A stretch of 64,000 nucleotides of DNA from assembly GCA_027186245.1 (NCBI GenBank), contig CP114486.1, positions 3,100,001-3,164,000 on the forward strand, written 5' to 3'. The translations under genes and the position numbers were made by a program. Below, piece after piece: positions 1 to 13,970 of this stretch. Position 1 is the stretch's first letter, and every line of letters begins with the position of its first letter. The notes below the pieces were generated by a model, which worked only from the letters and a program-made list of their open reading frames with translations, did no database searches and was not told the DNA's origin. Source of the DNA: Coriaria nepalensis (lineage: Eukaryota; Streptophyta; Magnoliopsida; Cucurbitales; Coriariaceae).

Positions 1-1152
1 GGAAATGAAGTAATAACTACAATGAAATTTACAGGTTGTGGGAGATCTACAAATTTATTAAATAATTTTTATTTTATATTATTAAAATTAGGTGAAATAT
101 AATATGATATTTTTTTATATTACTATATATAAATAATATATGTAAATTTTTTTATATTACTATATATAATATACGATATACGATGGGATACTTCTCAGAC
201 AAAAATTATTTGACGTACATATACCTAATCTATAAATCTATCTCAAAATGCGATACAAGGTTTTCTCGCTTTTGAATATGAATATAGGCATCTTGTCTTA
301 ATGCCGTCGTGTTCATCACGAACGAACAATGAACTTTGTAAATATTGACATTTGAGAAGACATCATAAAATATTTATAATACGAACCTTCTCCCACGGTA
401 AACAAAAGAAATCTTGATTTGTACCCTGACGTTCTTATCTCAATCTCAAGTCTCGACCTTGTAGAAATGGGCGAAAGTGGACTTGAAGAAAGAGGTGAGA
501 ACATTCTCTAACGTCAAACGAATGGTTCCAATCCAAATCCAATCCTTAACTTGTTAGAGAAGATAACCTTAAATCAAAGGGGACTGAGATTCAATTGGTC
601 AAGTTTGAACGGGTTTTCACTTCGAACCGTTTCACTTAATTCCGAAATATATTATCTCTTCTTCTACTTTATTACATCTTTTTAGTAATTTTCACTTTCA
701 CATAATTGAGTTTCAAAATCAAACCTAAATATGTATATTATATATTTTTCACCATTTCATTCTACAGTCGAGTTTAACCCGAAACGTCCGTTTACTCCAC
801 TCGAAAAGTAGCAACGCCTAAATAACGCTTTAGGACCCTGAATTGTTTAAAGGGCCTAAGATGGCAAAAGATGTCAGGTTAAAAGGGCTTGGGCTTTATA
901 TATATAATGAGTATAATAAACATTATTAGGCCCAGAAAACAATTGGGCAATTTCGGTTTAGGCAGGTCTACACTTTCATTAAAACCTTCTGGGCCGGTAA
1001 ACAGTGCAAACTCCACTGGTTGTTTTCGCTGGCCCATTTTGACCACTATAGTTGCTCCTCTTTTTCTTTTTCTTTGAATTTTAAAGAACACCCATTATTA
1101 CGGCTTTTGCTATTCCAATCAAATGCTTACTACTCTCACCACAGTATAATCA

Positions 1153-1203
1153 TTAATTATTAATTATTAATTATTAATTATTAATTATTAATTATTAATT
1201 ATT
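1153..1203. repeat. Heptanucleotide microsatellite (TTAATTA)n
   Basis: About seven near-perfect copies of TTAATTA stand head to tail. The unit is almost self-complementary, so the array could fold on itself. No gene is adjacent. Confidence 0.9.
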
Positions 1204-1808
1204 TACCCCACTGACAATTAATTAAATTAACAAACTATTTACACGAATGCAAAGAGTAAATGAACAACTAGTAATTTTATTTTAATTTTTACCTAAATGT
1301 TTGAGATAATTATGAACGTTACTCATTGATTGATCTGACTATACGCACACTCTTATCACTATATATAATATAATATATGTTTTTTTTTTTAATGAATGAC
1401 AGAACATAGAGTCAGGCAAATGAAGATGATAATCACATTCACGTTACTCTTTATTTGATTTTGTACTTTTAATTAATTAGCACGTGCATTAAAAATATTT
1501 GGTTATCTGAATAATTCAACAATTGAGCAAGATTTGCCACCACTAAAATAGTGAGATGTAAGAGAACGCAACCTTTTTTTTTTTTTTTTTTTTGGCCATT
1601 TAGAAGGAAAGAAACAAGAAAGCTAAGATCCAAAATCTGTGCTGGATTTTGTGCTAGATCTTTGCATTCAGTGGTTGATGACTACTCCCAACTCACATGC
1701 AATGCACATGATGTGCTTGAAAGTTGAATCCAATTAATTCTCACCAATTTTCATGATTTTATTTTAGTCATTCGTATGGAAAATATAATTTTAATTTTTT
1801 ATAAATAA

Positions 1809-1839
<31 letters not shown>

Positions 1840-4800
1840 GGTTAGACCCGATTAATGAAGAGTGGCAATGTCAATAGGTCAGGTACAAGAGTACCTGTCC
1901 TTGGTGATATTTTGTAGCAGCCCAACTATGATGTCTGTGGGCCCATATTTTGTCTTGTCCCCTGTCTATTCTCTTTGGGTCCATCTTTTGTCTTTATTAT
2001 TATTATTTTTTTCTTATTAATTAACGGGATAATTAATATCAAGAATCGTTTACAATGAATGGGCTTCTTCGTTGACAAGACTAAATCCTTTTTCTTTTTC
2101 TTTTTTTGTATGATATATATTTGCATATATTATATGGATTCTGTAGGTTCAGTTTTCAAATTATATATTAAATTTAGAATTTTATCTTAAAATAAATTAA
2201 AATTAAAAAAATAACATATTTTTTATATTCTCAATAACTTATTACTAATAATAATAAGCTAAAGAGACAAGAGGGAAGATGCCCAGAAACTGCAAACGGG
2301 TCACATGATTTTCTAAATTGATCAATGCATCGTATTGATTTCAAACGTCAAGATTAGATCATGAGAGAACGCAAAAGGCCATGATCCTATATAAGAATTC
2401 CACCATAACGCACGCATGTAAGGCCTTAGATAAGAAGTTAAAGCTTGATGAGAGATTTTTATATATATTATATTAAATAATATCTTAATTATTAAGAATA
2501 ATATAATATATACAAATTATATTTATTAAAATCTTATTTAATATTCCCAATGCACATTGATCATACAAAAATTTCTATAGATCGAGAATATTGAGCTTAA
2601 TTAGCTTGGTTTCTATGGGTACTAAATATTTTGTCAGCATCATTTATTATTACAATTAAGTTATGTCGTTTTGTGTTTCTTTGAGAAAGGATCAAACCAT
2701 AAGTTTGTTTTTTTTTTTTTCTGTAGCTATGGGAATCTACATGAGGCCAAGAAGACGATACACATATAAATGCTTGGGAAAATGGTTTTAGTTAAGAAAG
2801 AGACAAGGGTGTGTGACCATCAAGAAGATGATACACGTGATGCCAATCTCTTGCCTTTTTTAGTTTAATGGTGTGTATTTAAGTTTAGGTGAGATAGAGA
2901 TCGGGAAGAAGGGGATGTGATTTGAAATGCAAGGGGAAGAAAAACTTTTTTCTTTATGTGAAAATAATATGTTTATAATGTTTATATTGAAACAAATTCT
3001 TCCTTATACTTAGGTCGAGATGGTTTAAGAACGATATAAGATTTTTCATTTCATGTATTATATTTTCGTAGAAATTAAGGAGACAATTATTAAGTCATTC
3101 TTATACATGTCTATAGGGAAACAAATTAAGTTGTGAATGTTCTAGCTAATTTAGCATGTAATTCTCTTTTTAATTTTTCTTTCCTCTTAAGTAATTATGT
3201 GCCTAAGATCATTTGATGATAAACCTGATTTATGGTACTTTAGAAAGATCAATATTCTGTTTTTCTTTCCTTTGCTTTTTGGGAGGTTTTGGTTTCTATC
3301 CCTTCCTTTTGTATTATTAAACTTTGTTCTTTTTAGTAAATTTTGTGTGCATTAAATTGGAAAGTTTTAAGTGTAAGAGAGCATGAATGATGACCATATT
3401 GAAAGAGATCATGGCGTTTATGATAATTATAATAATAATCTGATAGGAAGGAACGGCAACAAGGCAACGTGGAGGCAAAGGAAACTTGGGAAAGCAAAAA
3501 CAAAAAAAAAACAAAAAAAAAAAGTAAAATACTGACAGTATATAATGCTTTGAGGTTAAAGAGAGATCAGAGACATGGATTAGATAACTAATCCACTCTA
3601 TATATATGATATACATGTGTGTATAAAGGCCACAAGTTTTCACCTTGTAGTTGATTGATAGTAGTAACCTAGGAAGATTGTTGACCTACCTAATAGGGAT
3701 TTGAACCTAAAGATTTCATTAAGGTGAATAAAAGTTCTTGACGATACCAGTTTCAAATCTCGTATCAATTGGTATTAATAAAAGTATCGGTTCTGAGATA
3801 ATTGAGACCAGAATCAATTTTAAAATTGATATTAATTTAGAATATCAATTAATATTAAATATACATTATCTTATAAGACTTTTATCTATTCTTAAATTTT
3901 ATTAAGTATGTTGCTCGGTTTATATATTATTTGTAAATTAGTTAGAGATATTTGTATATATACATAATGTATTATTATTTGACATATTAAATTTAATTAT
4001 AATTACTGATTTTACCTTTATATGATAAAATTTGATGTATCAATTTGATTAAATATTTTCTAATTAACACTGCAGAGTTCTTATCCCTTAAATATTGTGT
4101 AAATCAAATTGTACAACTTAATGAATTCATCGTGAACTTGCTATTGAAGCTTCTGTTCACTCCTAGATGTTAGATAAAAGTTGCATACAACTCAAAAATT
4201 ACTGATGAGCTTTGTGTAAAAAGTTTTCATGAAAAACGGTAATGACTATAGAGTTTATAACTTTATATACATAACCATCTGTGTGAAAGTGAACGCTCTA
4301 CTTTTTCACCATAGTAAAAAGGTTGTTAATTTAGGTGTTATTTTTTATTGTTGACGTGCATGAAGCCATGATCAACATGACTGTATGATCCACTAGCATC
4401 ACGTACTTCACACTTCCTCTAGAATCTAGATCATTACTTGTTAGGTAGATAGTGGAATTTTATCTTACCCCTACTTCCGTTGATTATCACAAGTTAATCA
4501 ATTAATTAATTTCCCATTAATCTATTCCATTAATGTACATCTAGTCAATTCTTGATGATCGCCATCGAAAATGATGTATGGATTAGGAATTACTATAAAT
4601 TGCAATCTTCAAACTTCTTTTTTAAACACTACGCAATAAGTTTGGTCTAACCCTTTTTGTTTGCACTCATTTCTGAACGGATCAAATTCAAAGAAAAACC
4701 GTGTCGATTATACAATTACGAAAGAAGAAGAGAAGAAGAAAAAGAAAATGAATTAAAAAGAACTCTCCACATGATCATGACTGTACTTTAATTATACGTT

Positions 4801-4988
4801 CGAGTTTCATCCACGTCGAATCCGATTGATTAATATTCCGATCATAAATAAACAAAATGCTTCTTATCTTGCAATACCCTTTGAAAATGACATAGAGAAA
4901 GCTGAACGAATCAAAGCATGAAAACAAGCAAAATTCTTAATTTATAATTTATCCCCTTGAAGAAGATGCCCGTCGCTATTTTTTGATG

Positions 4989-5018
4989 TACTACTACTAC
5001 TACTACTACTACTACTAC
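4989..5018. repeat. Trinucleotide microsatellite (TAC)10
   Basis: Ten perfect copies of TAC in non-coding DNA. Confidence 0.95.
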
Positions 5019-5102
5019 ATATGATCTTAGCTAGCTAGCTATTATTGTTTGTTTGCAAGCTTTGTTGGATTCTTACAAGAAAAGGGTATGAAAATCAAAG
5101 AC

Positions 5103-5122
5103 AGAGAGAGAGAGAGAGAGAG
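5103..5122. repeat. Dinucleotide microsatellite (AG)n
   Basis: About ten copies of AG in intergenic DNA. Confidence 0.9.
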
Positions 5123-7751
5123 TGAGTGATTGTTGTTGTTATTTGATTGCTGCATGTGTGTTTCTGACGCGTGAACGTTATTAGTACCAGTCCTTGAGTT
5201 TCCCTAGAGATAAAAGAATTAAGTAGAGAAAGTGATGAGTTTGTTCATTACAATCCACATTTTCACACGTCTCTTCTCATCTTTAGTTAATCTAATCTAA
5301 TATTGTACATATGTATTATGTATATTAGTTGTTTTTATGATATTATTGTTTAAAAATTCCCACCTGAAGAGGCAAGTGGGAATCCAAATCCAGGCTTCTT
5401 TTTTTTCGATATTTATTTATTTATTTATTCTCTTTTAGGTGGTGTGCACAATCGATTCATATCAACACTTAGACATGTTCTGAATTCTGATGTTCGAAAA
5501 TCATAACTCTCTTTTTCTGTTTGGTCTGATAAAGTGATCGTGAATTGACTCTTAATTCAGTTAGTTTTGAGGAGATGAATCTCTTTTATTATTATTCATC
5601 ACAAATTTGTTCTCCGGAAAGTTTACATCATGCCCTTAATTAGATTATGAGCTTATAAATGCAGCTACCTAAAATGTACACATGCATGTATTGACTGTTA
5701 GGCCAATTCAAAATTTGAAACCCATCAAAAGAAAAACGATGTCCAATCAAAAGAAAAACAGTGTCTCAAACGTACTTCGGGAAAGTAGGACTGTAGCAGG
5801 GGACTGCTTCTATCTTCCGTCGATTTGTTCGGGTTTCATTCTGGATCTAGCTTACTCATAAAAAATATAAATATAAATATCATAAAAAATATAAAGATAT
5901 GTGAATATATACATATATGTTTATGTGTATGTTTCTTGCCTTTTCCTCAATGAACTTGACCATTGATAGAGGAGGCATTATTAGGCTATTCAAATTGAGA
6001 ATCCAATTATGAATAGAGAGAGAGAGAGAGGGGATGGTCTATAACTAGCTCTCTCCAACATGGAATATGCAAGTAAACAGCAAAAGGAAGGAAAAGGTGG
6101 GAACTAAGGTTGGTAGCTAGCTTTAAGCTATGATCAATTGCCATTTGAAATGATATTGATATTCCATGAGCACCGTTGAAAGATAACATAATTTAAGAGA
6201 GAATTCAAGCTTTAGTTGTAAACATGTCCCAAGTCAATTTAACACTAGTCATTCTAAAACAATGCCAACCTAGCTAGATACAAAATTGCTATCTATTCAT
6301 ATTTATATATTATATTCTCCTCTCATCAATCCCCTTGCCTACCCACCCATCTGGTCCCCTTGATAGAGAAAATCCATGGAGGAGAGACTCATCATAAAGC
6401 AGTCAAAACCGCTTGTTCGGCATGGTCCATGCCAGACTTTTTATTATTTAGAGTTGGGTTCGATTTAGCCCACTTGATAAATATATGCATAGATTTGATT
6501 CGAGAAGCTTGTTGAATTTATTTTAGGATGAGTTTATGAGCTCACCCGTTTTTAAAATAAGATATAAAAAATATAAAATTAAATTTTTAGCTAAATAAAT
6601 ATTTTATTACATATTAATAAAAATATATAAATACTTAAATTTTAATAAGAATGATGATTTAAAAATTATTATGTGAGATTTAATAAAATAAAAAAATTAA
6701 AAATTAAAAAAAATTATATTAAAATATTTTCGTGACTCACCCGTCTAAGTAAAATAAATTTAAAAAAAAAATTAAAAATTTAAACAGGCTCGACCAGACA
6801 TTTTCATAGCCTCACGACTCCAACGCCAAAAAAAAAGGGACTAATTTTTCTTGCCCATTTAGATTGACTGAATCATTGATGCCTTGGGCCTAAAGTCTAA
6901 TTAACCTATAATATATAAAATATTAACACGTCATGTCAATAGTTATTTAAGCTTTTGAATCAACCATTTTTAATTACAGCGATTAACCCATCAATTATAT
7001 GTCTTTTTGGCTTCTTTGATTAAGTATGGACAAGGCTAATTCAAGCTTGAAAAAGAACAAAAATATGGTCATAGGGTCTTCTTACCTCGTGTTCTTTAAT
7101 GGTTCCAATTTAGCCAGCCCATGACCATGAGTGCTTAGTTGGCCATCATGACATGAGGGGTAGGCTTTGCATCATAATCGATCGTGCTACCTTCTTCTTT
7201 CTAATCTCTTTTTTTTTTTTTTTTCCTGTTTCTTTTTATAATTAGCACGAATCGCTTTCTTCATGCGTGTTCCTCAAGGCTTTACTTTTACGATCTCTAG
7301 CTAGCTCCCAACCAAAGTATTTGTTTTCTGGGCTTAACGATAAGCATAGAAAAAATGAGAATAACTCGCAATCTATCTATATGCATATACCTCATGACCT
7401 CTCTACCTCTCACAAATTCAACCCACTTGGTGTGTGGACTGGAATTATCGTAGTGAACCGATCAAAAACGCTACCCATTCATTATTCTACATGTATAATT
7501 CTTCTTCTTGGCCGGTCGCTTATTAATTAACTTTTCTATAGATCTTATGACTCTCCATTTTGTGTTTGTACAAAAATTATATGTACAAACCATTCATTGT
7601 CCGGATAAGAATTCATTGTTTTCTTTTAAGACTTCAAACATATATACATATATTATTTTGATGCTTTTTAGGTTGTGTTTGGCAACCAAATTAATTAGCT
7701 ACTTAATTAAGTGACAAACATGCATGTAACCCAATTCCTAGTTTATATATA

Positions 7752-7770
7752 TATGTATGTATGTATGTAT
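7752..7770. repeat. Tetranucleotide microsatellite (TATG)n
   Basis: Nearly five copies of TATG, directly after a short TA repeat. Confidence 0.85.
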
Positions 7771-8525
7771 TATGTATACATAAACCTAGACAAGTTGATA
7801 TCAATCAATAAGCAAATTTTCCAAATAGTTTTGCCAAACAATGATGAACTTCTGGTGCATGTTGTGAATTACAAGGCTATAATTACATAAAAGAAAAAAA
7901 AAATTGGTCCCCCCTTGTTTGTATACATACTAGCTTGGCCAAAATTGTTTGTTGCCCATACTGATCATTTAGTTCCAGAGTTTTCTTGCCTCTTGACAGA
8001 TTAAGTTATTATGTAGAAACGGACTTCCTTTGGACTTTTTTTTTTTTGGCTTTCGTTTTTATTAGGGATGGACAAAAGTTATGTGAAGACCGAAATAAGG
8101 TGGTATTAATTTTTAATGGAAGGGAGATCTTACCTGTTAACAGTTTGCTTAACTCTTGTATGGACCACTCAATTTTGTCTTGCAAAAATTTTCAACTTGT
8201 TTAAACATCATTTTCTTCTTCTTCAATCTCTTCCAAATTAATTAGTTAATCAAATTAAATTCTTTCTAACCTCTTAAGAAGGAGTTAATGCCATAATGCA
8301 TGCATGGGTGATGGGGGCCTTATGAGTAGTTATGCGCAAACAAATATTGCCCCAATCCAAATCCAACTAAGACCGTCTATTTTGATCAGGGTTCGGTCGG
8401 ATCTTTTTTATAAAATCAAATTTCAGTGAGGACCCTTATCGCAAAATTAATGAGGGGACTTCGGGGAGGAATTCCTGACCGGATTCGGGGCTTGACCTTT
8501 TTTTTAACATATTTTCTTGATTTTA

Positions 8526-8625
8526 TTTTGATTTAGGGGTTTTTGTTTGGTTTTGAATTAGGATTTAAGGTTTGATTTTGATTTAGGGTTAAAGGTTTGT
8601 TTTTTATTTAGGGGCTTATGTTTGA
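8526..8625 (+). repeat. 25-bp minisatellite, four units, telomere-like core
   Basis: Four units of exactly 25 bp follow each other (8526-8550, 8551-8575, 8576-8600, 8601-8625). Each begins with a TTTTGATTTAGGG-like block and ends in a GTTTG-type block. Units 1, 3 and 4 contain TTTAGGG, the plant telomere heptamer, but the heptamer is not itself repeated in tandem. No open frame runs through it. Confidence 0.8.
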
Positions 8626-9861
8626 TTCCGATTTTGTGATTGAATTGGACACGTGATCTTAATGCTTCGGCTCATATGTGAGAATAAAAAAAATAAAAAA
8701 AGAAGTTCACAGTCCCGACCGCCCCCCTCCCGCTTACCGCTGGTTGGGGAAAATTGTTACACCGGTCATATCCCGAAATATTGACTAGGGACGTTGACTT
8801 CTAACCAATACCGATTAACCTGACCGTTTGCACATGCTTACTTATGAGATGTCTCCAAATTTGTGCCCACATTGATTGAATAACGTTACAAGGAGGAGAT
8901 TGGGGTTTTGCAGTGTAATAAAGCTTTGATTCTCTTGCATCAAAACACAAAGAAATTCAAAGGGGGGAAAAAAAAACAGCTATATATGCACCCACCGTGC
9001 TTTCACATCTGCATCACCTTCTTGTGAATGGCATTATATATGGTCATGATCAATCAGAAGCATAAAAAAAAAAGCATTTAAAACTTACATCAAAATTAAA
9101 AAAAAAAAAAAAAATCTCATAATTTATAGCGCCAGCTCTTCCTCCGTTCCAGTTTCCACTGACATTTTCATAAATATGCCTCTGCCTCGATCTGCCATTT
9201 ATTATTTCTTTTGTTTGGATCCCACATCTTTTTCCTGGAATATTTGTAACAACAAGGTAATTCATTCATTCATATACTTACAGTTGAAATATTGAAATTA
9301 TGTTGAATATGTTCAGCTACACTTTCTCACTATATCGATCATTAACGTTTGCATGCTACATGTGCACTATGTTATGATACTTTCATGCTATAAGGCCCGA
9401 TTCTAATATTTATATTTCATAAATATTTTGAAAATTTTCGGAGATAGATTTTTTCGACATCAAACATATACATACTAAAAGTATAGATAAAGTTTTGCAG
9501 AGAAAAAAAATGAATGAAAAAACGGAGACAAACCACTACAGATTAATGAAAGTGGTGCAGGTAGATGTGAAATATAATGTATAAATATTGGGCACTTTGT
9601 TAGAAGACTGTCTATTTGTTAGGCTTCAAAGAAACACTACAATGTAATTTTTTTTTTTTACCTCTCATGGTTAATATCTGTCACGTTTCCACGATAGTGT
9701 GAAAAGTAGCCTGCCTGCTTTGAAATCAACTAGCGGCTCTTATGCATTGATTATTTGGTGCCTCACATTGTGATCATGAACAACAAATAAGAATTGCATG
9801 AATCATGATCATCTATTTATCTATATATCTATATATATAACTATTTTAATTTAGGGATCAT

Positions 9862-9889
9862 ATAATAATAATAATAATAATAATAATAT
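9862..9889. repeat. Trinucleotide microsatellite (ATA)n
   Basis: About nine copies of ATA/TAA in intergenic DNA. Confidence 0.9.
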
Positions 9890-12534
9890 AATATATGTCA
9901 GAAGGTAATAGGTAAATGAACCTATCTATCTAACTAGCTCCACCCTTCTCTTACTTTTCAACCTTGGTTAATTCGAAGATCACTTGCAAATTGTAATTAT
10001 GTAACACAATCCAAAGGGGAAAAAAGATTTAAAGAAGGGACTTATAGGTAGTGGATAAACTGTTAGTATAATGTTAATTAAGGAAGATGGTGGAGATCAA
10101 GATCAATAGATCATCAGGTCAAATGTTGAAGATACAAAAAAAAAAAAAAAAATTTGAGGAAAAATGTTAATAAATATGAGAAGTTACTTAATAATCATAC
10201 ATATGAGTATATGACATGTTTACGTATATAAATTGATCAATTAAATTATATAAAAATAATAATAAATAATAAGATTTTATTGATTTCATTTATTAAACTA
10301 TGTCGATAAATATTTTTTTTTTTTTTTTTTGTTTTGAAAAAAGGGATGGTGTGAGTAAAGGAAGTGGGAAGGGATTGGTTGGAGCAGAGGGATTAAATTA
10401 ATGAAAGATATGTAATTAAGTAAAGTTGGTGTGTATTGAGCCAAGAAATTAAAAATTTGCGCCTGATTTCATGACACTTCTAGGAAATGGTAGCTCAAAC
10501 AACTCTTAATTACTTTTGTCAGTGGGTCTGCTTAGTTTACTCTATCTTTAAGACCTAGAAGACACAAAAGCAAAGGAAATGGAAAGATTCATCGAACCTA
10601 AACCTAAACCCCAAGCACAAGTTCCTTTTTCTTTGTCTACAGGCCAGAGCTAATGGCTAAATGCTAATGCCATTGCCACCCATACCAGTACATGCTCAGG
10701 ATTCAATATAGATCGTACTTTTTTTTTTAGCGAACGGTTGACTTGGGGCCAGCGGCTCTATCTCTATGCATTGACCCGATCCCATGATATCAACGTTTTG
10801 ATTCTCAATTCTTCATAATATGTTAATTCAAAGCACGCATTCTTTGTTTGTCTTAATTTAAAGGTTCAAGACGTAATAGCCCACGGCTTGATTCATACTT
10901 CTCTTACAATAACATGTAATAATTAAGGTTTGAAGTCGGATACTAATTAAAATTTTCATTTCGTTTCTTTTGTAATCTATCTCGGTATGTTATGAAATTC
11001 ATAAATAGATCAAATAAATATATTTTTAGATCAAGATCATACGGATTCTTTATTGGGTTCTATTTATAATTTTTCTCTCGAACTTATATTTAAAATTCGA
11101 CGAAATTATAGTAAACAACTAACCGTTATTCAAAACGATAAGCTCGAGTTAAAAATATTATAATTCAATGCTTACTTGTTCTTTGAATAGAAAATTTATT
11201 GGGGTTGTTAATGCATTGTATTGCTAATTAGCTAGATTAACAAAAAAAAGAAGGGGGTTGATTTGATATTATATAGATTCTTTTTTATAATCATGTGAAG
11301 CACAAACAAATAAATTCAACTAAGCAATTGAACAAAGTTTAAAAAGAAAAAGGCACAAAAAAGGTGGACAAGAGTACTGGCTGATTCGAGTGAGAAAGAA
11401 AGAAAGAAAGAAAAGGAAAGGCTGTCCTAACTAATCAATGGGGGAAGTAGAAGAGAAAGATACATCTATAGAGCTTGCTAAGTTGGTAGAGAGAGCAAGT
11501 CATACTTGCCGTGCTGGCTAGGCTTTTTGTACAATCACCTTCATTATAGATGCGTTGATCATACGGGTTCTCGAAGTTTCGAAGTTTTTCTCATTTAATG
11601 AACAATCTTTTAAGATTGAACTATGTTTAGATTTTAAGATTGTATAACATGCATTATAGAGACGAAAAGTAGAAAAAGGCCTTCCCTCTTGCTGTGATTT
11701 TGATTTACTACTCGTTTTTTTTGTTTTTTTTGGTGAGGTAACTTTCTATTTACTATTATTTGGTAACAGCAATAAATAATACGGCATATATGTATAAAAA
11801 AAAAAAAAGAAGAAGGAAAGAGCCATTTCTCGACCTCCACGCATGAGGGATAGGATAGATCGAGTGGAGAGATTTAGTGATTAATAAATTAATTAAAGAA
11901 AATAAAGATAGATTAAGGAGATTACTAATTATAAGTCTACATGCATGTAGTAGGGGCAATTATTAGGAAAACAACAGGAGAAGGCATGAAAAGGGGGGGG
12001 ATACATGCATCATGTATGCATGGTGGCGGTGAACGCGGCTGTGACTGGTGACAATCACCGTGTGTGGCGCGGTGCGGTGCACTTTCACACTTGTGGCATG
12101 TATAATATGTAGTTACTTCTATTTAATACTTCAGATTTTCCTTTTTAGTTTTTACCTATTTATTTCTGTCATGCATCCTTAATTTTTGGGGGATTAAATT
12201 AAATAATAAGGATAAATTAATTAATTAATAAAATAAAAACTAGTGTTCAGTGTCATTGAAGAATCCGCCTTGCTTGTCTTTCATGCTTGTTATGTGCTCC
12301 CTCTTCCTCATTATACGATCCTCCTCCATCACCTTTTTTTTTTTTTTAATAATTAATTTCTCCTTGCCCTTCTCCCATAAATCTTTTCCGGTTTCCCTCA
12401 TTTCTCTCATCTCTCTCTCTCTTCTCTGTCTCTCTCTAGACTGGCCTTCATGATTTTCAATACTTTGGATATATACAACCAGCACTGATCAGCGGCGTCA
12501 GTTAGTCATCATCTTCCTCATTTGTATAATTTAC

Positions 12535-12567
12535 ATGAATGGCAGTTCAAGCTCAATACCCCTCTAA
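12535..12567 (+). other. Short upstream ORF overlapping the RING ligase start
   Basis: An ATG lies four bases before the chosen start codon of the RING ligase gene, in a different frame. It opens ten codons before a TAA at 12565-12567, inside exon 1. If the mRNA starts upstream of it, ribosomes must scan past this ATG to make the ligase. T at -3 and A at +4 make it a weak context, so leaky scanning is plausible. No transcript start is visible here. Confidence 0.5.
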
Positions 12568-13970
12568 TCATGTCTTCCTCTTCAACAAGTATGTTACATA
12601 TATCCAACTCTGTCTCCATCTCTCTCTCCATCTCACTCTGTTCTTGAATAGTATATGATTAAAAGTAGAGTCTTTCCATTTTTTTGAATTGCAGAAACAA
12701 TAATCAAGCTGAAGGCCATATTGATTATTCATTACAGTCCCATGAACCAGAGGCAGGAGGAGGATTGTTCCTTGACCAATCACATGTTCGATTTAACCAT
12801 GCAAGAAGCTGTGAGTTCCTTGATTCGATTTCATTGTTTTCCACCAACCACTATTCCACACGATTCAAACTTAGCTACCAGAGTGATTCTTCTCTGAAGA
12901 TTTCTAAAATTAATTTCTGCTTTCAATCACAGCAGGCACCAACAACTTGAATAATAATCCACGCAAACGAGGAAGAACAGAAGCTGCTTCACCTTCGATC
13001 ATCCTCAATCCATTATCTAATTGTAACACTACTACCGATTTGCAGCAATCTCATCATTTTCCTCCTCCTCCTCCTCCTCCTCCTCAACCTCACCAACCTC
13101 ATCAGCTCATGATCAATCTCTCTCAGCTTCATAACCACCACCAACCTCACATCAATGTCGTTTCCACCGGCCTCCGATTATCTTCCGGCGACCAAAAATG
13201 CCAGTTACAGCAGTTACACCAAAACAACCTCGTTTCGCAATCATCTACTGGTTTCTTCTCTCTATCACCAGATCAAGAAGACAGCGAATACTTCGCCTCT
13301 CATATTAAACAACAACGAGACGAATTAGACCGATTCCTTCAAGCTCAGGTACAAACTTTATTCCTATCCAAACAGGATCCTTTGATCGAATAAACTCTCC
13401 GATTTTGTTATTTATTCGTAGTTTCAATTTCTTTTTAAGGCGGAGCAGCTGCGCCGCACATTAGCAGAGAAACGGGAGAGACAATACCGCGCGCTTCTGC
13501 GCGCGGCGGAGGAAACAGTTGCCAGGCGGTTGAGAGAGAAAGAGGCGGAGGTCGAAAAGGCCGCGCGAAGGAACTTCGATTTGGAAGCACGCTCCGCGCA
13601 GCTTAGCGTAGAGGCGCAGGTTTGGCAAGCGAAGGCCAGGGCACAAGAGGCCACGGCGAGGTCACTACAAGCTCAACTGCAACAAGCTATAGTGAGCGGG
13701 GGTGTAATGGGCGCGCAGGATCAGAGAGATGGAACAGATGGCGGGGGAGGCGTAGAAGGTGAAGCCGAAGATGCTGAGTCGTGCTATATCGATCCGGCCC
13801 GGGTCGTAGAATCGGGTCCGAATTGTAGAGCGTGCAGGAAACGCGCCGCGTCGGTGGTGATTCTACCGTGTCGGCACCTCTGCCTCTGTACGGACTGCGA
13901 TCGGGTGGTTCAGGCCTGCCCACTTTGTTTCTCTTTGAGGAATTCCAGTGTCGAAGTTTTTCTCTCTTAA
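12539..13970 (+). CDS. BOI/BRG-type RING-finger E3 ubiquitin ligase, 4 exons
   Basis: Exons are 12539-12588, 12695-12810, 12933-13348 and 13440-13970, giving about 370 residues. The start MAVQAQ matches the BOI (BOTRYTIS SUSCEPTIBLE1 INTERACTOR) family. The N-terminal half is low in complexity, with a proline run encoded by CCT repeats near 13062-13086. Exon 4 encodes a long charged, probably coiled-coil segment (BOI family type) and a C-terminal C3HC4 RING: CRAC, then CRHLCLCTDC, then CPLC, ending FLS. Family knowledge: these are cytosolic or nuclear E3 ligases that limit cell death and modulate stress and gibberellin responses. The substrate here is unknown. Exon 4 is markedly more GC-rich than its surroundings. 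The acceptor of exon 3 is a CAGCAG tandem, so the exon may start at 12933 or 12936, both in frame. A similar family member or a pseudogene is unlikely, since all junctions keep frame and all zinc ligands are present. Confidence 0.9.

Larger units (their letters stand above)
1..12534. other. Gene-poor AT-rich intergenic region
   Basis: No reading frame in this stretch resembles a known protein. All frames are short, low in complexity and interrupted. What it holds is AT-rich DNA, poly-A/T runs (for example near 1575, 2710, 7212, 10310) and several microsatellites listed separately. A pyrimidine-rich CT stretch near 12,400-12,437 lies just upstream of the RING ligase gene and may belong to its promoter or 5' UTR. 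I cannot exclude non-coding RNA genes or decayed transposons, because neither is recognisable by eye. Confidence 0.7.

Noticed and set aside
3317..3643. 108-codon minus-strand frame
   Set aside because: It is low in complexity, with runs of Ile and Phe from poly-A/T tracts, and no motif is recognised.
3680..3720. GGTTCAAATCC-like box on the minus strand, as in a tRNA T-arm
   Set aside because: No matching acceptor, D- or anticodon arms can be folded around it, so it is not called a tRNA. A SINE remnant is possible but unsupported.
6440..6830. Possible MITE with GGTTCGATT..CTCGACC-type ends
   Set aside because: I could not find convincing terminal inverted repeats or a target duplication, so it is left unannotated. 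A similar hint at 19,640-19,745 is equally weak.
8526..8625. Interstitial telomeric repeat
   Set aside because: TTTAGGG occurs once per 25-bp unit rather than in tandem, so minisatellite is the better description.
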